A DNA stretch of 64,000 nucleotides, from contig NZ_CP019427.1 of NCBI RefSeq assembly GCF_009834545.1, positions 3,788,001 through 3,852,000 on the forward strand, given 5' to 3'. Positions within the stretch are counted from its first letter, which is position 1. Every line of letters starts with the position of its first letter. The notes beneath the pieces are model-generated. The model saw only the letters and a list, made by a program, of their open reading frames with translations, made no database searches and was not told the DNA's origin. The DNA comes from Pseudomonas sp. S04. Its GTDB lineage: Bacteria > Pseudomonadota > Gammaproteobacteria > Pseudomonadales > Pseudomonadaceae. Below are positions 53,069-61,595 of this stretch, one piece after another. The translations under genes and the position numbers were made by a program.

Positions 53069-54039
53069 TGAACAGTGCGCTGATTCACCCCGTTAGCGAA
53101 TCCGCAGCCGAGATCCTGCGGCTCACGGACGTGCGTGTGCGCTTCCCGGTGAGCAACGACTGGCTGGGGCGACCACGGGGTTACGCCCACGCCCTCAACG
53201 GCATTGACCTGCAGGTGCGGGCCGGGGAAACCCTGGGTATCGTCGGCGAGTCCGGCTGCGGCAAAAGCACCCTGGCCCAGTTGCTGATGGGCCTGCTCGC
53301 GCCCAGCAGCGGTGAGCTGAACTGGGCCGCTGGCAGCAAGGGACCGGGCAGCAGCAACGTGCAGATCGTGTTCCAGGACCCGCAATCGTCCCTTGATCCG
53401 CGCCTGCCGATCTGGAGGATCATCACCGAACCGCTGTACGCCCGCGGCCACCGCAACCGCAGCGAAATGCGCGAGATCGCGGCCAAGGTTGCGGCGCAGG
53501 TGGGGATCCGCCCGGAGTACCTGGACCGCTTCGCCCACCAGTTTTCCGGTGGCCAGCGGCAACGGATCGCCATCGCCAGGGCCCTGTCCTCGGACCCGGA
53601 CATCATCGTCCTCGACGAGCCGACCTCGGCCCTGGATATCTCGGTGCAGGCGCAGATCCTCAACCTGCTGGCCGAATTGCAACGGGCCCGCAACCTGACG
53701 TACATATTAATTTCGCACAACGTCTCGGTAGTGCGGCACATGGCCGACCGTGTGGCGGTGATGTACCTGGGGCAGATCGTCGAACTGGGCAGCGCCGCCC
53801 AGGTCCTCGAAGAACCGCGCCATCCCTACACTCGCCTGCTGTTCGAAGCAGTACCGCGCCTGGGGGTTGCCCTGCATGCCGAACAGGTCGCCGCGCCAAC
53901 CGAGCTCCCCGGTAACCGGCAACTGCCCACAGGCTGTTTTTTCCGTGAGCGCTGCAGCTTCAGCACCCACGGTTGTGAACAACCACAGGTGATGCGTGGG
54001 GGTGAGCAGCAGCGAGTCAGGTGTCACGTCCAGCTGTGA
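53068..54039 (+). CDS. ddpF: ABC dipeptide transporter ATP-binding protein (DdpF/DppF type)
   Basis: 323-residue ATPase pairing with DdpD. Walker A GESGCGKST at 60-68, FSGGQRQRIAIARALSSDP signature and [16 protein letters not shown] Walker B, with the C-terminal CFFRERCSF and ACW-like QRVRCHVQL tail. Starts inside the stop of ddpD. It ends the operon at an 11-bp hairpin shared with the convergent BON-domain gene. Confidence 0.93.
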   Translation: MNSALIHPVSESAAEILRLTDVRVRFPVSNDWLGRPRGYAHALNGIDLQVRAGETLGIVGESGCGKSTLAQLLMGLLAPSSGELNWAAGSKGPGSSNVQIVFQDPQSSLDPRLPIWRIITEPLYARGHRNRSEMREIAAKVAAQVGIRPEYLDRFAHQFSGGQRQRIAIARALSSDPDIIVLDEPTSALDISVQAQILNLLAELQRARNLTYILISHNVSVVRHMADRVAVMYLGQIVELGSAAQVLEEPRHPYTRLLFEAVPRLGVALHAEQVAAPTELPGNRQLPTGCFFRERCSFSTHGCEQPQVMRGGEQQRVRCHVQL

Positions 54040-54050
54040 TCGGGCTGGGC

Positions 54051-54075
54051 CAGCCGGGGAGCCACTCCCCGGCTG
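54051..54075. terminator. Bidirectional hairpin after ddpF
   Basis: CAGCCGGGGAG (54051-54061), CCA loop and CTCCCCGGCTG (54065-54075): perfect 11-bp stem between convergent ddpF and the BON gene. No strong T-run. Confidence 0.6.
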
Positions 54076-54097
54076 CTACGGTTGGGTTGCGGGTCGG

Positions 54098-54451
54098 CTA
54101 AAGCTCATCGTCCTTCTTGCCCGACAACGGCGAGCGGTACTCGTGGCGCTCCTCGGCGTCTGGCGCCTCCATGTTGCTGCCCGGCATGAACACGTTAGTC
54201 AGCAGTTCCCGGGCGTCGACTTCCATGACCCCGGGCACGCCCCGGGCCAGTTCAATTGCCTGTTCACACTGGCGATGGGTCAGCACCCTGCCGCTCAAGG
54301 CCACTGTGCCGGCATGGGTCTTGACGTGGACATTCAGGCTCAAGGTCTTATCGGCGAAGGCCAGGGCGGATTTCACCCGGGTGGTGGTCCACGTGTCGTG
54401 AACGGCCATGCCCAGGTCGTGGGACAAATGCTGCAAGGAATGATTTTTCAT
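54098..54451 (-). CDS. BON-domain protein
   Basis: 117-residue protein with one BON domain (TTRVKSALAFADKTLSLNVHVKTHAGTVALSGRVLTHRQCEQAIELARGVPGV), a phospholipid/periplasmic adhesion fold. No clear signal peptide in the chosen frame (Met 54451, GAGGG ahead), which is unusual for BON proteins of the OsmY type, so it may be cytoplasmic or use another signal. The C-terminal tail is acidic. Single gene. Confidence 0.85.
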   Translation of the reverse strand: MKNHSLQHLSHDLGMAVHDTWTTTRVKSALAFADKTLSLNVHVKTHAGTVALSGRVLTHRQCEQAIELARGVPGVMEVDARELLTNVFMPGSNMEAPDAEERHEYRSPLSGKKDDEL

Positions 54452-54561
54452 GGCAGAACCCTCTGTTGTGAGCCGTCGTATGGCCAGCGGGTTCGCCGGG
54501 CAATACGCGCCACAACACAGGTTAATTATAGTGCCTGGCGCGCGGTGCCGATTGGCCACGC

Positions 54562-54585
54562 AAAAAGGCCGCCAGGAAGGCGGCC
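54562..54585 (-). terminator. Intrinsic terminator after MXKDX gene
   Basis: On the minus strand GGCCGCC-TTCCT-GGCGGCC followed by TTTTT (plus 54562-54585). Good stem and T-run. Confidence 0.85.
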
Positions 54586-54629
54586 CATGGGATCTGCCGG
54601 GGTGACGCGCTTGTGCGCCCGAGGGGATA

Positions 54630-54926
54630 TTACTGCGACATGGCGTCTTTTTTCATGGCGTCTTTGCCCATTGCGTCCTTGGACATCGAGCCCTTGCTCA
54701 TTGCATCTTTGCTCATTGCATCCTTGCCCATAGCGTCTTTGCTCATTGCATCCTTGGACATCGAGTCCTTGCTCATGGCGTCTTTACTCATCGCGCCTTT
54801 ACTCATCGCGTCTTTGCTCATTGCATCTTTGGACATGGTGTCCTTGCCCATGGTGTCAGCGGCATACACGCTGGCGGCGCCTAGTGCCAGGCACATGGAC
54901 AGGACTGCAGTGGTGATCTTGTTCAT
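54630..54926 (-). CDS. MXKDX pentapeptide-repeat exported protein
   Basis: 98-residue exported protein. Signal peptide 1-22 (MNKITTAVLSMCLALGAASVYA), then 14 tandem pentapeptides of the form M-[SGK]-K-[DG]-[ATS] and a terminal MSQ. This is the family annotated as pentapeptide MXKDX repeat proteins. It is encoded by 15-bp repeats, so unit number can change by recombination. Acid-stress or envelope role has been suggested for relatives; nothing here shows it. Met-rich spacing every five residues could bind metal or present methionines for oxidation. Confidence 0.9.
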   Translation of the reverse strand: MNKITTAVLSMCLALGAASVYAADTMGKDTMSKDAMSKDAMSKGAMSKDAMSKDSMSKDAMSKDAMGKDAMSKDAMSKGSMSKDAMGKDAMKKDAMSQ

Positions 54927-54998
54927 GGTGTAACTCCTTGAAGCTCAGGTTGCGAATCGACGCAGCGAGTGCCGCGCCGTAGAAATTCTCGGCGCCCA

Positions 54999-55790
54999 TC
55001 AGCTACCACCGAACCAGTTGTAGCCCTGGTCTTCCCAGTAGCCACCGCTGTAGGTATTGCTGACGAATATCGCCTGGATGTGTTTGGGGTTCTTGTAGCC
55101 CAGCTTGGTCGGCATGCGCAGCTTCATCGGAAAGCCATAGCGGCGCGGCAGCACTTCGCCGTCATAGGTCAGGGCCAGCAGGGTTTGCGCATGCAGGGCG
55201 GTGGCCATGTCGATGCTGGTGTAGTAGTCGTCGGCGCATTTGAAGCCGACATACTTGGCGTCGGTGTCGGCACCGATCCGCTTGAGGAAATCGCTGAAGC
55301 GCACCCCGCCCCAACGGCCAATTGCACTCCAGCCTTCAACGCAGATATGCCGGGTGATCTGCTCGGTCTGCGCCATGGCGCGCAATTCATCGAGGCGCCA
55401 ACTGCGCCGGTCCGCCACCAGGCCGGTGACTTCCAGGCGATACTCGGCTTCTTCGACCACCGGCACCTGGTCGATGCCGTAGAAGGCATTGAAGGGGAAC
55501 GGCCGGGTAATCATCGATTGCGGATAAGTCGGCGCCAGTGCGTTGGGGTTGAACAGCCAGCCCTGCACCCGGTCATTGAACCGTGACATCGCCGACAGCG
55601 CGGTTTCGACACTGTCGTTGTCGGTCAGGCTGCAACCGGACAACATCGCCACACCCCCCAGGGTCAGGCCCCTGAGCAGGAACGAGCGACGCGAGCGGTC
55701 CTCGACTTGCAGCTGTGGCGCGAGGATTTTCCTGGCATCGGTCAGAATGGAGGACTCATCCAGATGCGGACCTTGCGTGTGCTTGTTCAT
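54999..55790 (-). CDS. Periplasmic molybdopterin-dependent oxidoreductase, MsrP-like
   Basis: 263-residue sulfite-oxidase-fold Moco protein. The N-terminus has a Tat signal S-R-R-S-F-L-L-R-G with a following hydrophobic stretch and a lipobox-like MLSGC. The core is MsrP/YedY-like: RHICVEGWSAIGRWGGVRFSDFL with the Moco Cys in ICVEGW, and RYGFPMKLRMPTKLGYKNPK. Cytochrome-b partner overlaps by 4 bases, forming an MsrPQ-like pair, although sequence similarity to MsrP is limited and the partner is not MsrQ. Substrate could be methionine sulfoxide or another sulfoxide/N-oxide. Confidence 0.9.
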   Translation of the reverse strand: MNKHTQGPHLDESSILTDARKILAPQLQVEDRSRRSFLLRGLTLGGVAMLSGCSLTDNDSVETALSAMSRFNDRVQGWLFNPNALAPTYPQSMITRPFPFNAFYGIDQVPVVEEAEYRLEVTGLVADRRSWRLDELRAMAQTEQITRHICVEGWSAIGRWGGVRFSDFLKRIGADTDAKYVGFKCADDYYTSIDMATALHAQTLLALTYDGEVLPRRYGFPMKLRMPTKLGYKNPKHIQAIFVSNTYSGGYWEDQGYNWFGGS

Positions 55791-56425
55791 GTGCGCTCCT
55801 TGCGGCCGACGATCATCGCCCAGAGTGTTTTAGGCACCACGGCGACCATCAGCAGATGGACCGCAACGAACCCCACCATCAGCGCCATCGCCACGAAATG
55901 CACATGCCGGGCAGCTTCATAGCCCCCCAGCAGCTCGCGCAACGTGGCGAACTGCACCGACTTCCAGAGCACCAGGCCGGAGACCACCAGCACCGCGATG
56001 TCGAGCATCACGAACAGGTAGGCCAGCCGTTGCACCTGGTTGTAGCGGCTCAGGTCGGCATGCCCCAGGCGCCCCCTCAACGCGGCCCACAGGTCTTGCG
56101 CCACGCCCTTGGCCGACAAGGGGAAAAACTGCCGTGACAGGCGACCACTGGCAAGGTTGATCAGCAGGTAGGCAATGCCGTTGAACAACAGCAGCCACAT
56201 CGCTGCAAAATGCCACTGCAAGGCGCCGCCCAGCCAGCCACCGAGGGTGATCGCCAGAGGGAAACTGAAGTCGTACAGAGGGGAGGCGTTATAGATGCGC
56301 CAGCCGCTGGTCACCATGATCAGCACGGCCAGGGCATTGAGCCAATGGGTCAGCCGCAGCCAGCGCGGATGGCTGGCATACGGATGCTCGACAGGAGCGC
56401 GGAGAGGGGTGGGCAGCACTGACAT
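55787..56425 (-). CDS. Cytochrome b (b561-type) membrane subunit
   Basis: 212-residue integral membrane di-haem cytochrome b. About four to five segments: RLTHWLNALAVLIMVTSGW carries His, HFAAMWLLLFNGIAYLLINLAS, and VHFVAMALMVGFVAVHLLMV, with His residues placed as haem ligands. First gene of the pair; its stop overlaps the Moco oxidoreductase start by 4 bases. It should pass quinol electrons to the periplasmic Moco enzyme. Start ATG 56425. Confidence 0.9.
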   Translation of the reverse strand: MSVLPTPLRAPVEHPYASHPRWLRLTHWLNALAVLIMVTSGWRIYNASPLYDFSFPLAITLGGWLGGALQWHFAAMWLLLFNGIAYLLINLASGRLSRQFFPLSAKGVAQDLWAALRGRLGHADLSRYNQVQRLAYLFVMLDIAVLVVSGLVLWKSVQFATLRELLGGYEAARHVHFVAMALMVGFVAVHLLMVAVVPKTLWAMIVGRKERT

Positions 56426-56573
56426 GATCAGTTCCTGACGTTGGATTTGTCAGGGAGTATGCCGACCAATAGATCGCTAAATCCTCACGGAAAGTTCAAC
56501 TTAATGTGATAACTGCAAAGCGGGTTCCCGAGGTTTCGCCTACTGGACGAAGACCCCGGGATGGGCCGCAGCC

Positions 56574-58250
56574 TCAGGTGTGATGAATATCCCGGTCCTT
56601 GGTTTCCGGCATGAAGAAGATGCCCAGGACGGCCGTCATCACCGCGATGACGATGGGGTACCAGAGCCCGTAGTAGATATCCCCCGTGGCCGCCACCATA
56701 GCGAACGCGACCGTCGGCAGGAATCCTCCGAACCAGCCATTGCCGATGTGGTACGGCAGCGACATCGAGGTGTAGCGGATGCGCGCCGGGAACAACTCCA
56801 CCAGCCAGGCGGCGATGGGCCCGTAGACCATGGTCACATAGATCACCAGGATGGTCAGGAGCAGCAGCACCATTGGGTAGTTGGTCTTCGCCGGGTCGGC
56901 CTTCTCGGGATATCCGGCGTCCTTGAGGCCGCTGCCGAGGGAGGCGACGAACGCATCGTTGCGCGTCTTGAAGTCGGCGGCCGGCATGCCGGTGCCCTCG
57001 AAACTGGGGATCACCTGGTCGCCGATACGCACCTGGGCCACGGTGCCAGGCTCGGCCTTCTCGTTCTTGTAGGGGATCGCCCGCTTCGCCAGCACAGTCT
57101 TGGCCAGGTCGCAGGAACTGGTGAATTTGGCCTTGCCCACCGGGTCGAACTGGAACGAACACTGCGCGGGATCGGCGACCACCGTGACCGGGTTTTTCTC
57201 CTGGGCGATGAATACGTCGGGGTTACCGTACTGGGTCAGCGCATGGAAGATCGGGAAGTAGGTCAGCGCCGCCAGGATGCAGCCGGCCATGATGATGCCC
57301 TTGCGGCCGATGCGATCGGAGAGACTGCCGAAGATCACAAAAAACGGCGTGCCGATCAGCAGGGAACCGGCAATCAGCAGGTTGGCGGTCTGCGGGTCGA
57401 TCTTCAGCGTCTGCAACAGGAAGAACAACGCATAGAACTGCCCGGTGTACCAGACCACGGCCTGGCCAGCGGTGCCGCCGAGCAACGCCATGATCACAAT
57501 CTTGAGGTTATCCCAGCGGGCAAAAGACTCGGTCAGCGGCGCCTTGGAAGCTTTGCCTTCGGCTTTCATCTTGAGGAACACCGGCGACTCGCTGAGCTGC
57601 AGGCGGATATACACCGAGATGACCAACAGCAGGATCGACAGCAGGAACGGAATCCGCCAGCCCCAGGCCTCGAATGCCTCGGTGCCCAGGATGGTGCGAC
57701 AGGCGAGGATCACCAGCAGCGAGAGGAACAGCCCGAGGGTCGCAGTGGTCTGGATCCAGGAAGTGAAAAAACCGCGCTTGCCCTTGGGTGCATGCTCGGC
57801 GACGTAGGTCGCCGCCCCCCCGTATTCACCGCCCAGGGCCAGGCCTTGCAAGAGCCGCAGGGTAATCAGGATGATCGGCGCCGCCACGCCGATGGTTGCG
57901 TAGCCCGGCAGGAATCCCACCACGGCGGTGGAGACCCCCATGATCACGATGGTGATGAGAAAGGTGTGCTTGCGCCCGATCATGTCACCCAGGCGGCCGA
58001 ACACGATGGCGCCGAAAGGCCGGACCGCGAAGCCCGCGGCGAAGGCCAGTAGCGCGAAGATGAACGAGGTGGTCTCGTTGACCCCGGCAAAGAAATGCTT
58101 GGCGATGATCGCGGCGAGGGAACCGTACAGATAGAAGTCGTACCACTCGAATACCGTCCCCAGGGACGAGGCGAAAATGACCTTGCGCTCCTCCTTGGTG
58201 ATTCCGTGATGGGGCGCGCTGCCCGTGGAGGTGCTGTCGATTGCCGGCAT
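56574..58250 (-). CDS. MFS transporter, metabolite:H+ symporter (MHS) family
   Basis: 558-residue inner-membrane transporter of the MHS family (KgtP/ShiA/ProP relatives). FASSLGTVFEWYDFYLYG, RPFGAIVFGRLGDMIGRKHTF, LRLLQGLALGGEYGGAATYVAEHAPKGKRG are standard. It is longer than usual (about 430-450) because of about 115 hydrophilic residues (near 385-500) between the later segments, rich in charged residues with two Cys, facing the periplasm by position. Start Met 58250; the longer open frame upstream is not coding. Substrate probably an organic acid. Confidence 0.9.
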   Translation of the reverse strand: MPAIDSTSTGSAPHHGITKEERKVIFASSLGTVFEWYDFYLYGSLAAIIAKHFFAGVNETTSFIFALLAFAAGFAVRPFGAIVFGRLGDMIGRKHTFLITIVIMGVSTAVVGFLPGYATIGVAAPIILITLRLLQGLALGGEYGGAATYVAEHAPKGKRGFFTSWIQTTATLGLFLSLLVILACRTILGTEAFEAWGWRIPFLLSILLLVISVYIRLQLSESPVFLKMKAEGKASKAPLTESFARWDNLKIVIMALLGGTAGQAVVWYTGQFYALFFLLQTLKIDPQTANLLIAGSLLIGTPFFVIFGSLSDRIGRKGIIMAGCILAALTYFPIFHALTQYGNPDVFIAQEKNPVTVVADPAQCSFQFDPVGKAKFTSSCDLAKTVLAKRAIPYKNEKAEPGTVAQVRIGDQVIPSFEGTGMPAADFKTRNDAFVASLGSGLKDAGYPEKADPAKTNYPMVLLLLTILVIYVTMVYGPIAAWLVELFPARIRYTSMSLPYHIGNGWFGGFLPTVAFAMVAATGDIYYGLWYPIVIAVMTAVLGIFFMPETKDRDIHHT

Positions 58251-58472
58251 GGGTGTTCTCCGTCCAGTAGTTGTCATAGGCCGGAGTGCCTCTCTGTCCA
58301 TGCCGCTTGGCGGGGATCCAGGCTGATGGCCTCCCTGAAGCATAATCGGCTTGCGCCAGATATCCACTCGCCTGCATTCACAAGCCTCCTGGGTGCCTAT
58401 CACCCTGCTCTATCGTCGATGACTTTCAATTGGCCCTGGCGCAGGGTGAAGTTTCAACCGGAGGGATTCGAC

Positions 58473-58877
58473 ATGCTCAACACACTCAAACAGATCAACT
58501 CAAGTTCGGCTTTCAACCGCTGGGCCGGCCTGCAAGTCACCCGTGCCGACAGCGGCGAGGTGGAACTAAGCATGGCCTTTCGCGAGGCCGACATGGCGCA
58601 ATATGCCGGCTTCCTGCACGCCGGGATGATCGCCGCCCTGCTCGATACCGTCTGCGGTTTTGCCGCCGGGACGGTGGCCGGTAACGTGCTGGCCTCGCAC
58701 TTCTCGGTGAACTGTCTGGCACCGGCGGTGGGTGAGGTTTTCATCGCCAAGGGCAAGGTGATCAAGGCCGGCAAGAAACAGGTATTCGCCCGCGCCGAAC
58801 TGTTTGCCCAGAACGGCGAACAGTTGAAACTGGTCGCCACCGGGGATGCGATCCTGGTGCCGGTTGAAGCGGGCTAA
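58473..58877 (+). CDS. PaaI-type hotdog thioesterase
   Basis: 134-residue hotdog-fold acyl-CoA thioesterase of the PaaI/YbgC type. The active-site segment GFLHAGMIAALLDTVCGFAA holds the HAGM and the catalytic Asp; the C-terminal KAGKKQVFARAELFAQNG is typical. ATG 58473 has GGAGG nine bases ahead; the open frame before it continues for 126 codons without a credible protein. Divergent from the MHS transporter. Likely cleaves a CoA ester, but the pathway is not indicated. Confidence 0.9.
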   Translation: MLNTLKQINSSSAFNRWAGLQVTRADSGEVELSMAFREADMAQYAGFLHAGMIAALLDTVCGFAAGTVAGNVLASHFSVNCLAPAVGEVFIAKGKVIKAGKKQVFARAELFAQNGEQLKLVATGDAILVPVEAG

Positions 58878-58988
58878 GGACTGGCCGGACCGCTGCACAG
58901 TCTTTGACAGTTTCCCGACAAAGCTGTCAAAGATTGCCTGAGTTCGCGCGCCTAGCATGGCGGCATCCTAATTTCCCCTGGGTGCCCC

Positions 58989-59789
58989 ATGTCTTCCCTG
59001 AACAACCGCAAGTGCCTGTGCCTCGTCCTCACCTCCTTCGGCCTGTTGATCGGCGCCGAGCCGTTGCCTGCCGACGACTGGCACGCCAGTGTGCACACCG
59101 GCATCGCCAACCTGCCCCGCTACAGCGGCAGCGACGAGCGGGTCAGTGCACCGCTGCTGGGTGTGCAGATCACTAGCCCTCATGGGTTCTTCCTGGACAG
59201 CGACAAGGGTTTGGGCTGGGCCTTTGACGAGGACGACTTTGGCCTGAGCCTGTATGTCGGCGCCAGTGATGCGCGCAAGGACCGCAAATCGCAGTTCCAC
59301 GGCAGCGACGCGCTCAACGGCATGGGTTCGATCCAATCGCGCCCGGTGTTCGGCCTTGAGGCCACCTACCCCTTGGGCGAAGCCATCCTTGGCGCGACCT
59401 TCGAACACGCGCTGGAAAAGGACGACGAGCATGACACCGGCTCGGCCTACAACCACCTGAAGTTGAGCATCAGCGCCCCGCTGTACAAGGGTGCCTACGG
59501 CGAGTTGCTGGGCAGTCTCAACAGTCAGTTCGGTGACAGCAACTATGTGCGCACCTGGTATGGGGTCAGCACCAAACAGGCTTCGCGCAGCCAATTTCGC
59601 GCCCACGACACCCACGCTGGGCTGGTCAGTCGCGGCGCGGACCTCAGTTGGTCCCTGCCGATCGATGAGCAATGGAGCGTGTCCACGGTGCTGGCGCTGC
59701 AGTACCTCAACGGCGATGCCGCCGACAGCCCACTGGTCGAGCGACGGTGGCAGACGACTGTGGCTGGGCAGGTGGTGTACACCTTTTGA
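58989..59789 (+). CDS. MipA/OmpV family outer-membrane protein
   Basis: 266-residue outer-membrane protein of the MipA/OmpV family. Signal peptide 1-28 (LCLVLTSFGLLIGAEPLPA), then the opening strand HASVHTGIANLPRYSGSDERVSAPLLG with the usual Y-x-G-S-x-x-x-x-x-x-P pattern, and alternating strands to the C-terminal VVYTF ending in Phe. MipA is a scaffold for peptidoglycan enzymes, OmpV a porin-like protein; which role applies is unclear. Single gene, with the REP array downstream. Confidence 0.9.
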   Translation: MSSLNNRKCLCLVLTSFGLLIGAEPLPADDWHASVHTGIANLPRYSGSDERVSAPLLGVQITSPHGFFLDSDKGLGWAFDEDDFGLSLYVGASDARKDRKSQFHGSDALNGMGSIQSRPVFGLEATYPLGEAILGATFEHALEKDDEHDTGSAYNHLKLSISAPLYKGAYGELLGSLNSQFGDSNYVRTWYGVSTKQASRSQFRAHDTHAGLVSRGADLSWSLPIDEQWSVSTVLALQYLNGDAADSPLVERRWQTTVAGQVVYTF

Positions 59790-59823
59790 GGGGCGCAGCC
59801 ATTGAGGCAGATGGCTTGCTCGC

Positions 59824-60281
59824 GATGAGCTGGAGAACGCCGCGGGTATCCTGAATGTACGTGTAATCGTTGACGACCATCGCGAGCAAGCTCGCTCCTA
59901 CAAGGGCTGCTGTCGCTCACAGTTTTGTGTTGTGGCAGCTGGTTTGTCAGTGAAGAATCGCAACCGGCGATACACCTGTGGGAGCGAGCCTGCTCGCGAT
60001 GAGCTGGAGAGCGCCGCGGGTATCCTGAATGTACGTGTAATCGTTGACGACCATCGCGAGCAAGCTCGCTCCTACAAGGGCTGCTGTCGCTCACAGTTTT
60101 GTGTTGTGGCAGCTGGTTTGTCAGTGAAGAATCGCAACCGGCGATACACCTGTGGGAGCGAGCCTGCTCGCGATGAGCTGGAGAGCGCTGCGGGCATCCT
60201 GAATGTACGTGTAATCGTTGACGACCATCGCGAGCAAGCTCGCTCCCACAGGGGTTGCTGTCGCTCACAGTTTTGTGTTGT
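59824..60281. repeat. 174-bp REP-bearing tandem array (about 2.6 copies)
   Basis: Units start at 59824, 59998 and 60172, exactly 174 bases apart, with only a few substitutions (the third copy is cut after TTTTGTGTTGTG). Each contains an inverted REP pair: GAGCAAGCTCGCTCC in the first half and GTGGGAGCGAGCCTGCTCGCGAT at the junction. 174 = 3 x 58, which leaves long artefactual open frames on both strands. No gene in 59790-60308. Confidence 0.9.
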
Positions 60282-60308
60282 GAACACCGTCATTGTGGGG
60301 TTTGCTGG

Positions 60309-61595
60309 TTAATCCAGGTGCGCCCAGGTCATGCGAAACGACGCCCCGCCCCACGGTGAGTCCGTCACGTGCACGTGCCCGCCATGGGATTGCGACACTC
60401 GCCGCACCAGTGCCAGCCCCAGGCCGAAGCCTCCTGTGCGGCGGTCGCGGCTGGCGTCCAGGCGCGAGAACGGTTCGAAGATCTTCTCCCGCCCTTCCAC
60501 CGGCACGCCGGGGCCATCGTCATTGACCCGCACTTCATAGTGATCGCCGTTACGCACCAACGACACTTCCACCCGCTGCTCGGCATACCGAATGGCGTTG
60601 CGCAGCAGGTTGATCACCGCCCGGGCCATGAAGCGCGGCTCCAGGCGCACTTGCGCTAGCTGGCACTCGACGATCAGCAACTGCACCCCGGCCGCTTCGG
60701 CCTCCAGCGCCACACTGCCGACCACGCTGTCGAGCCAGTTGTTGGCCTGGATGTTTTCCCGGCTGATGACCGTCGCGCCGCGCTCCAGGCTGGCGTAGGT
60801 CAGCAGCTCGGAGACCATCTCCTCCAGCTCGCCGAGGTCGGCATACATGTCGGCGATCAGCGCCTTGTTGGCACTCGGATCAGCCTGCTGCCTGAGCTGG
60901 TCCAGTTCGAACGACAGTCGCGCAATCGGCGTGCGCAGTTCATGGGACACCGCGTTAGTCAGCTCGCGCTGGTTGGCGATCAGGCCTTCGATGCGCGCCG
61001 CCATCTGGTTGAAGTGTTCGGCCAGGTCACGAATGTTCGAGCGCTTGGACAACTGGATCCGCGCCGTCAGGTCATTGTCGCCAAAGCGCTCGGCGGCCAG
61101 ACGCAGTTTTTCCAGGTCACGCCAGTGCGGGCGGACCCAGAAGAACAGCACGATGCCCAGCAACACCCCGAGCATGCTGTAGGCCAGAAGCATGTAGATA
61201 GTGGTGTGGCTGGGCTCCTCCGGCAGCTTGATGCTCAGCAGTTGCTCGCCGTCGTCGATGCGCGAGATGAACTGGGTGTATGTGTCGCGGACCACCATCA
61301 GGTTATCCGCCAGCTCAGCCCGCTCGGTGTCGCTCAGCGCCAACTCGGCCGGCTCGACCAACTGCAGGCGCAGGCCGTAATGGGGTCGCAGTTTTTCCAG
61401 TTGTGCCTGGCGGCCCGGCCCATCCAGCTCACGCAGTTGCTCCACCAGAGAATAGGCAGGCCCGCGCACCGCCTCGCGGTTATAGGTTTTCAGGTCACCG
61501 TCGAGGACCGCGGTAAAGGTCCGGTCCACCACCTCGATGGCCGCCACCAGACCAATCGCCAGCACCAGGAACAGGCCAAAGAACAGACGCAGCAT
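60309..61595 (-). CDS. rstB: Sensor histidine kinase RstB-like
   Basis: 428-residue membrane-bound kinase. TM1 about 2-22, periplasmic sensor to about 132, TM2 about 133-153 (IYMLLAYSMLGVLLGIVLFFW), HAMP, then His218 in NAVSHELRTPIARL and the ATPase domain with NLLRNAIRYAEQ, DDGPGVP and GGFGLGLALV. Length and domain order match RstB of E. coli (433). It starts at the base after the response-regulator stop, so the pair is translationally coupled. Confidence 0.9.
   Translation of the reverse strand: MLRLFFGLFLVLAIGLVAAIEVVDRTFTAVLDGDLKTYNREAVRGPAYSLVEQLRELDGPGRQAQLEKLRPHYGLRLQLVEPAELALSDTERAELADNLMVVRDTYTQFISRIDDGEQLLSIKLPEEPSHTTIYMLLAYSMLGVLLGIVLFFWVRPHWRDLEKLRLAAERFGDNDLTARIQLSKRSNIRDLAEHFNQMAARIEGLIANQRELTNAVSHELRTPIARLSFELDQLRQQADPSANKALIADMYADLGELEEMVSELLTYASLERGATVISRENIQANNWLDSVVGSVALEAEAAGVQLLIVECQLAQVRLEPRFMARAVINLLRNAIRYAEQRVEVSLVRNGDHYEVRVNDDGPGVPVEGREKIFEPFSRLDASRDRRTGGFGLGLALVRRVSQSHGGHVHVTDSPWGGASFRMTWAHLD

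Noticed and set aside
59543..60268. Long minus-strand open frame with repeated GSELARDGRQR peptides, and the plus-strand frame 59932-60312
   Set aside because: Both are translations of the 174-bp REP array (174 is a multiple of three); the peptide repeats mirror the DNA repeats and there is no ribosome site or family.
59824..60281. CRISPR array
   Set aside because: The period is 174 bases, units are identical including the spacer-like parts, and no cas gene is nearby.
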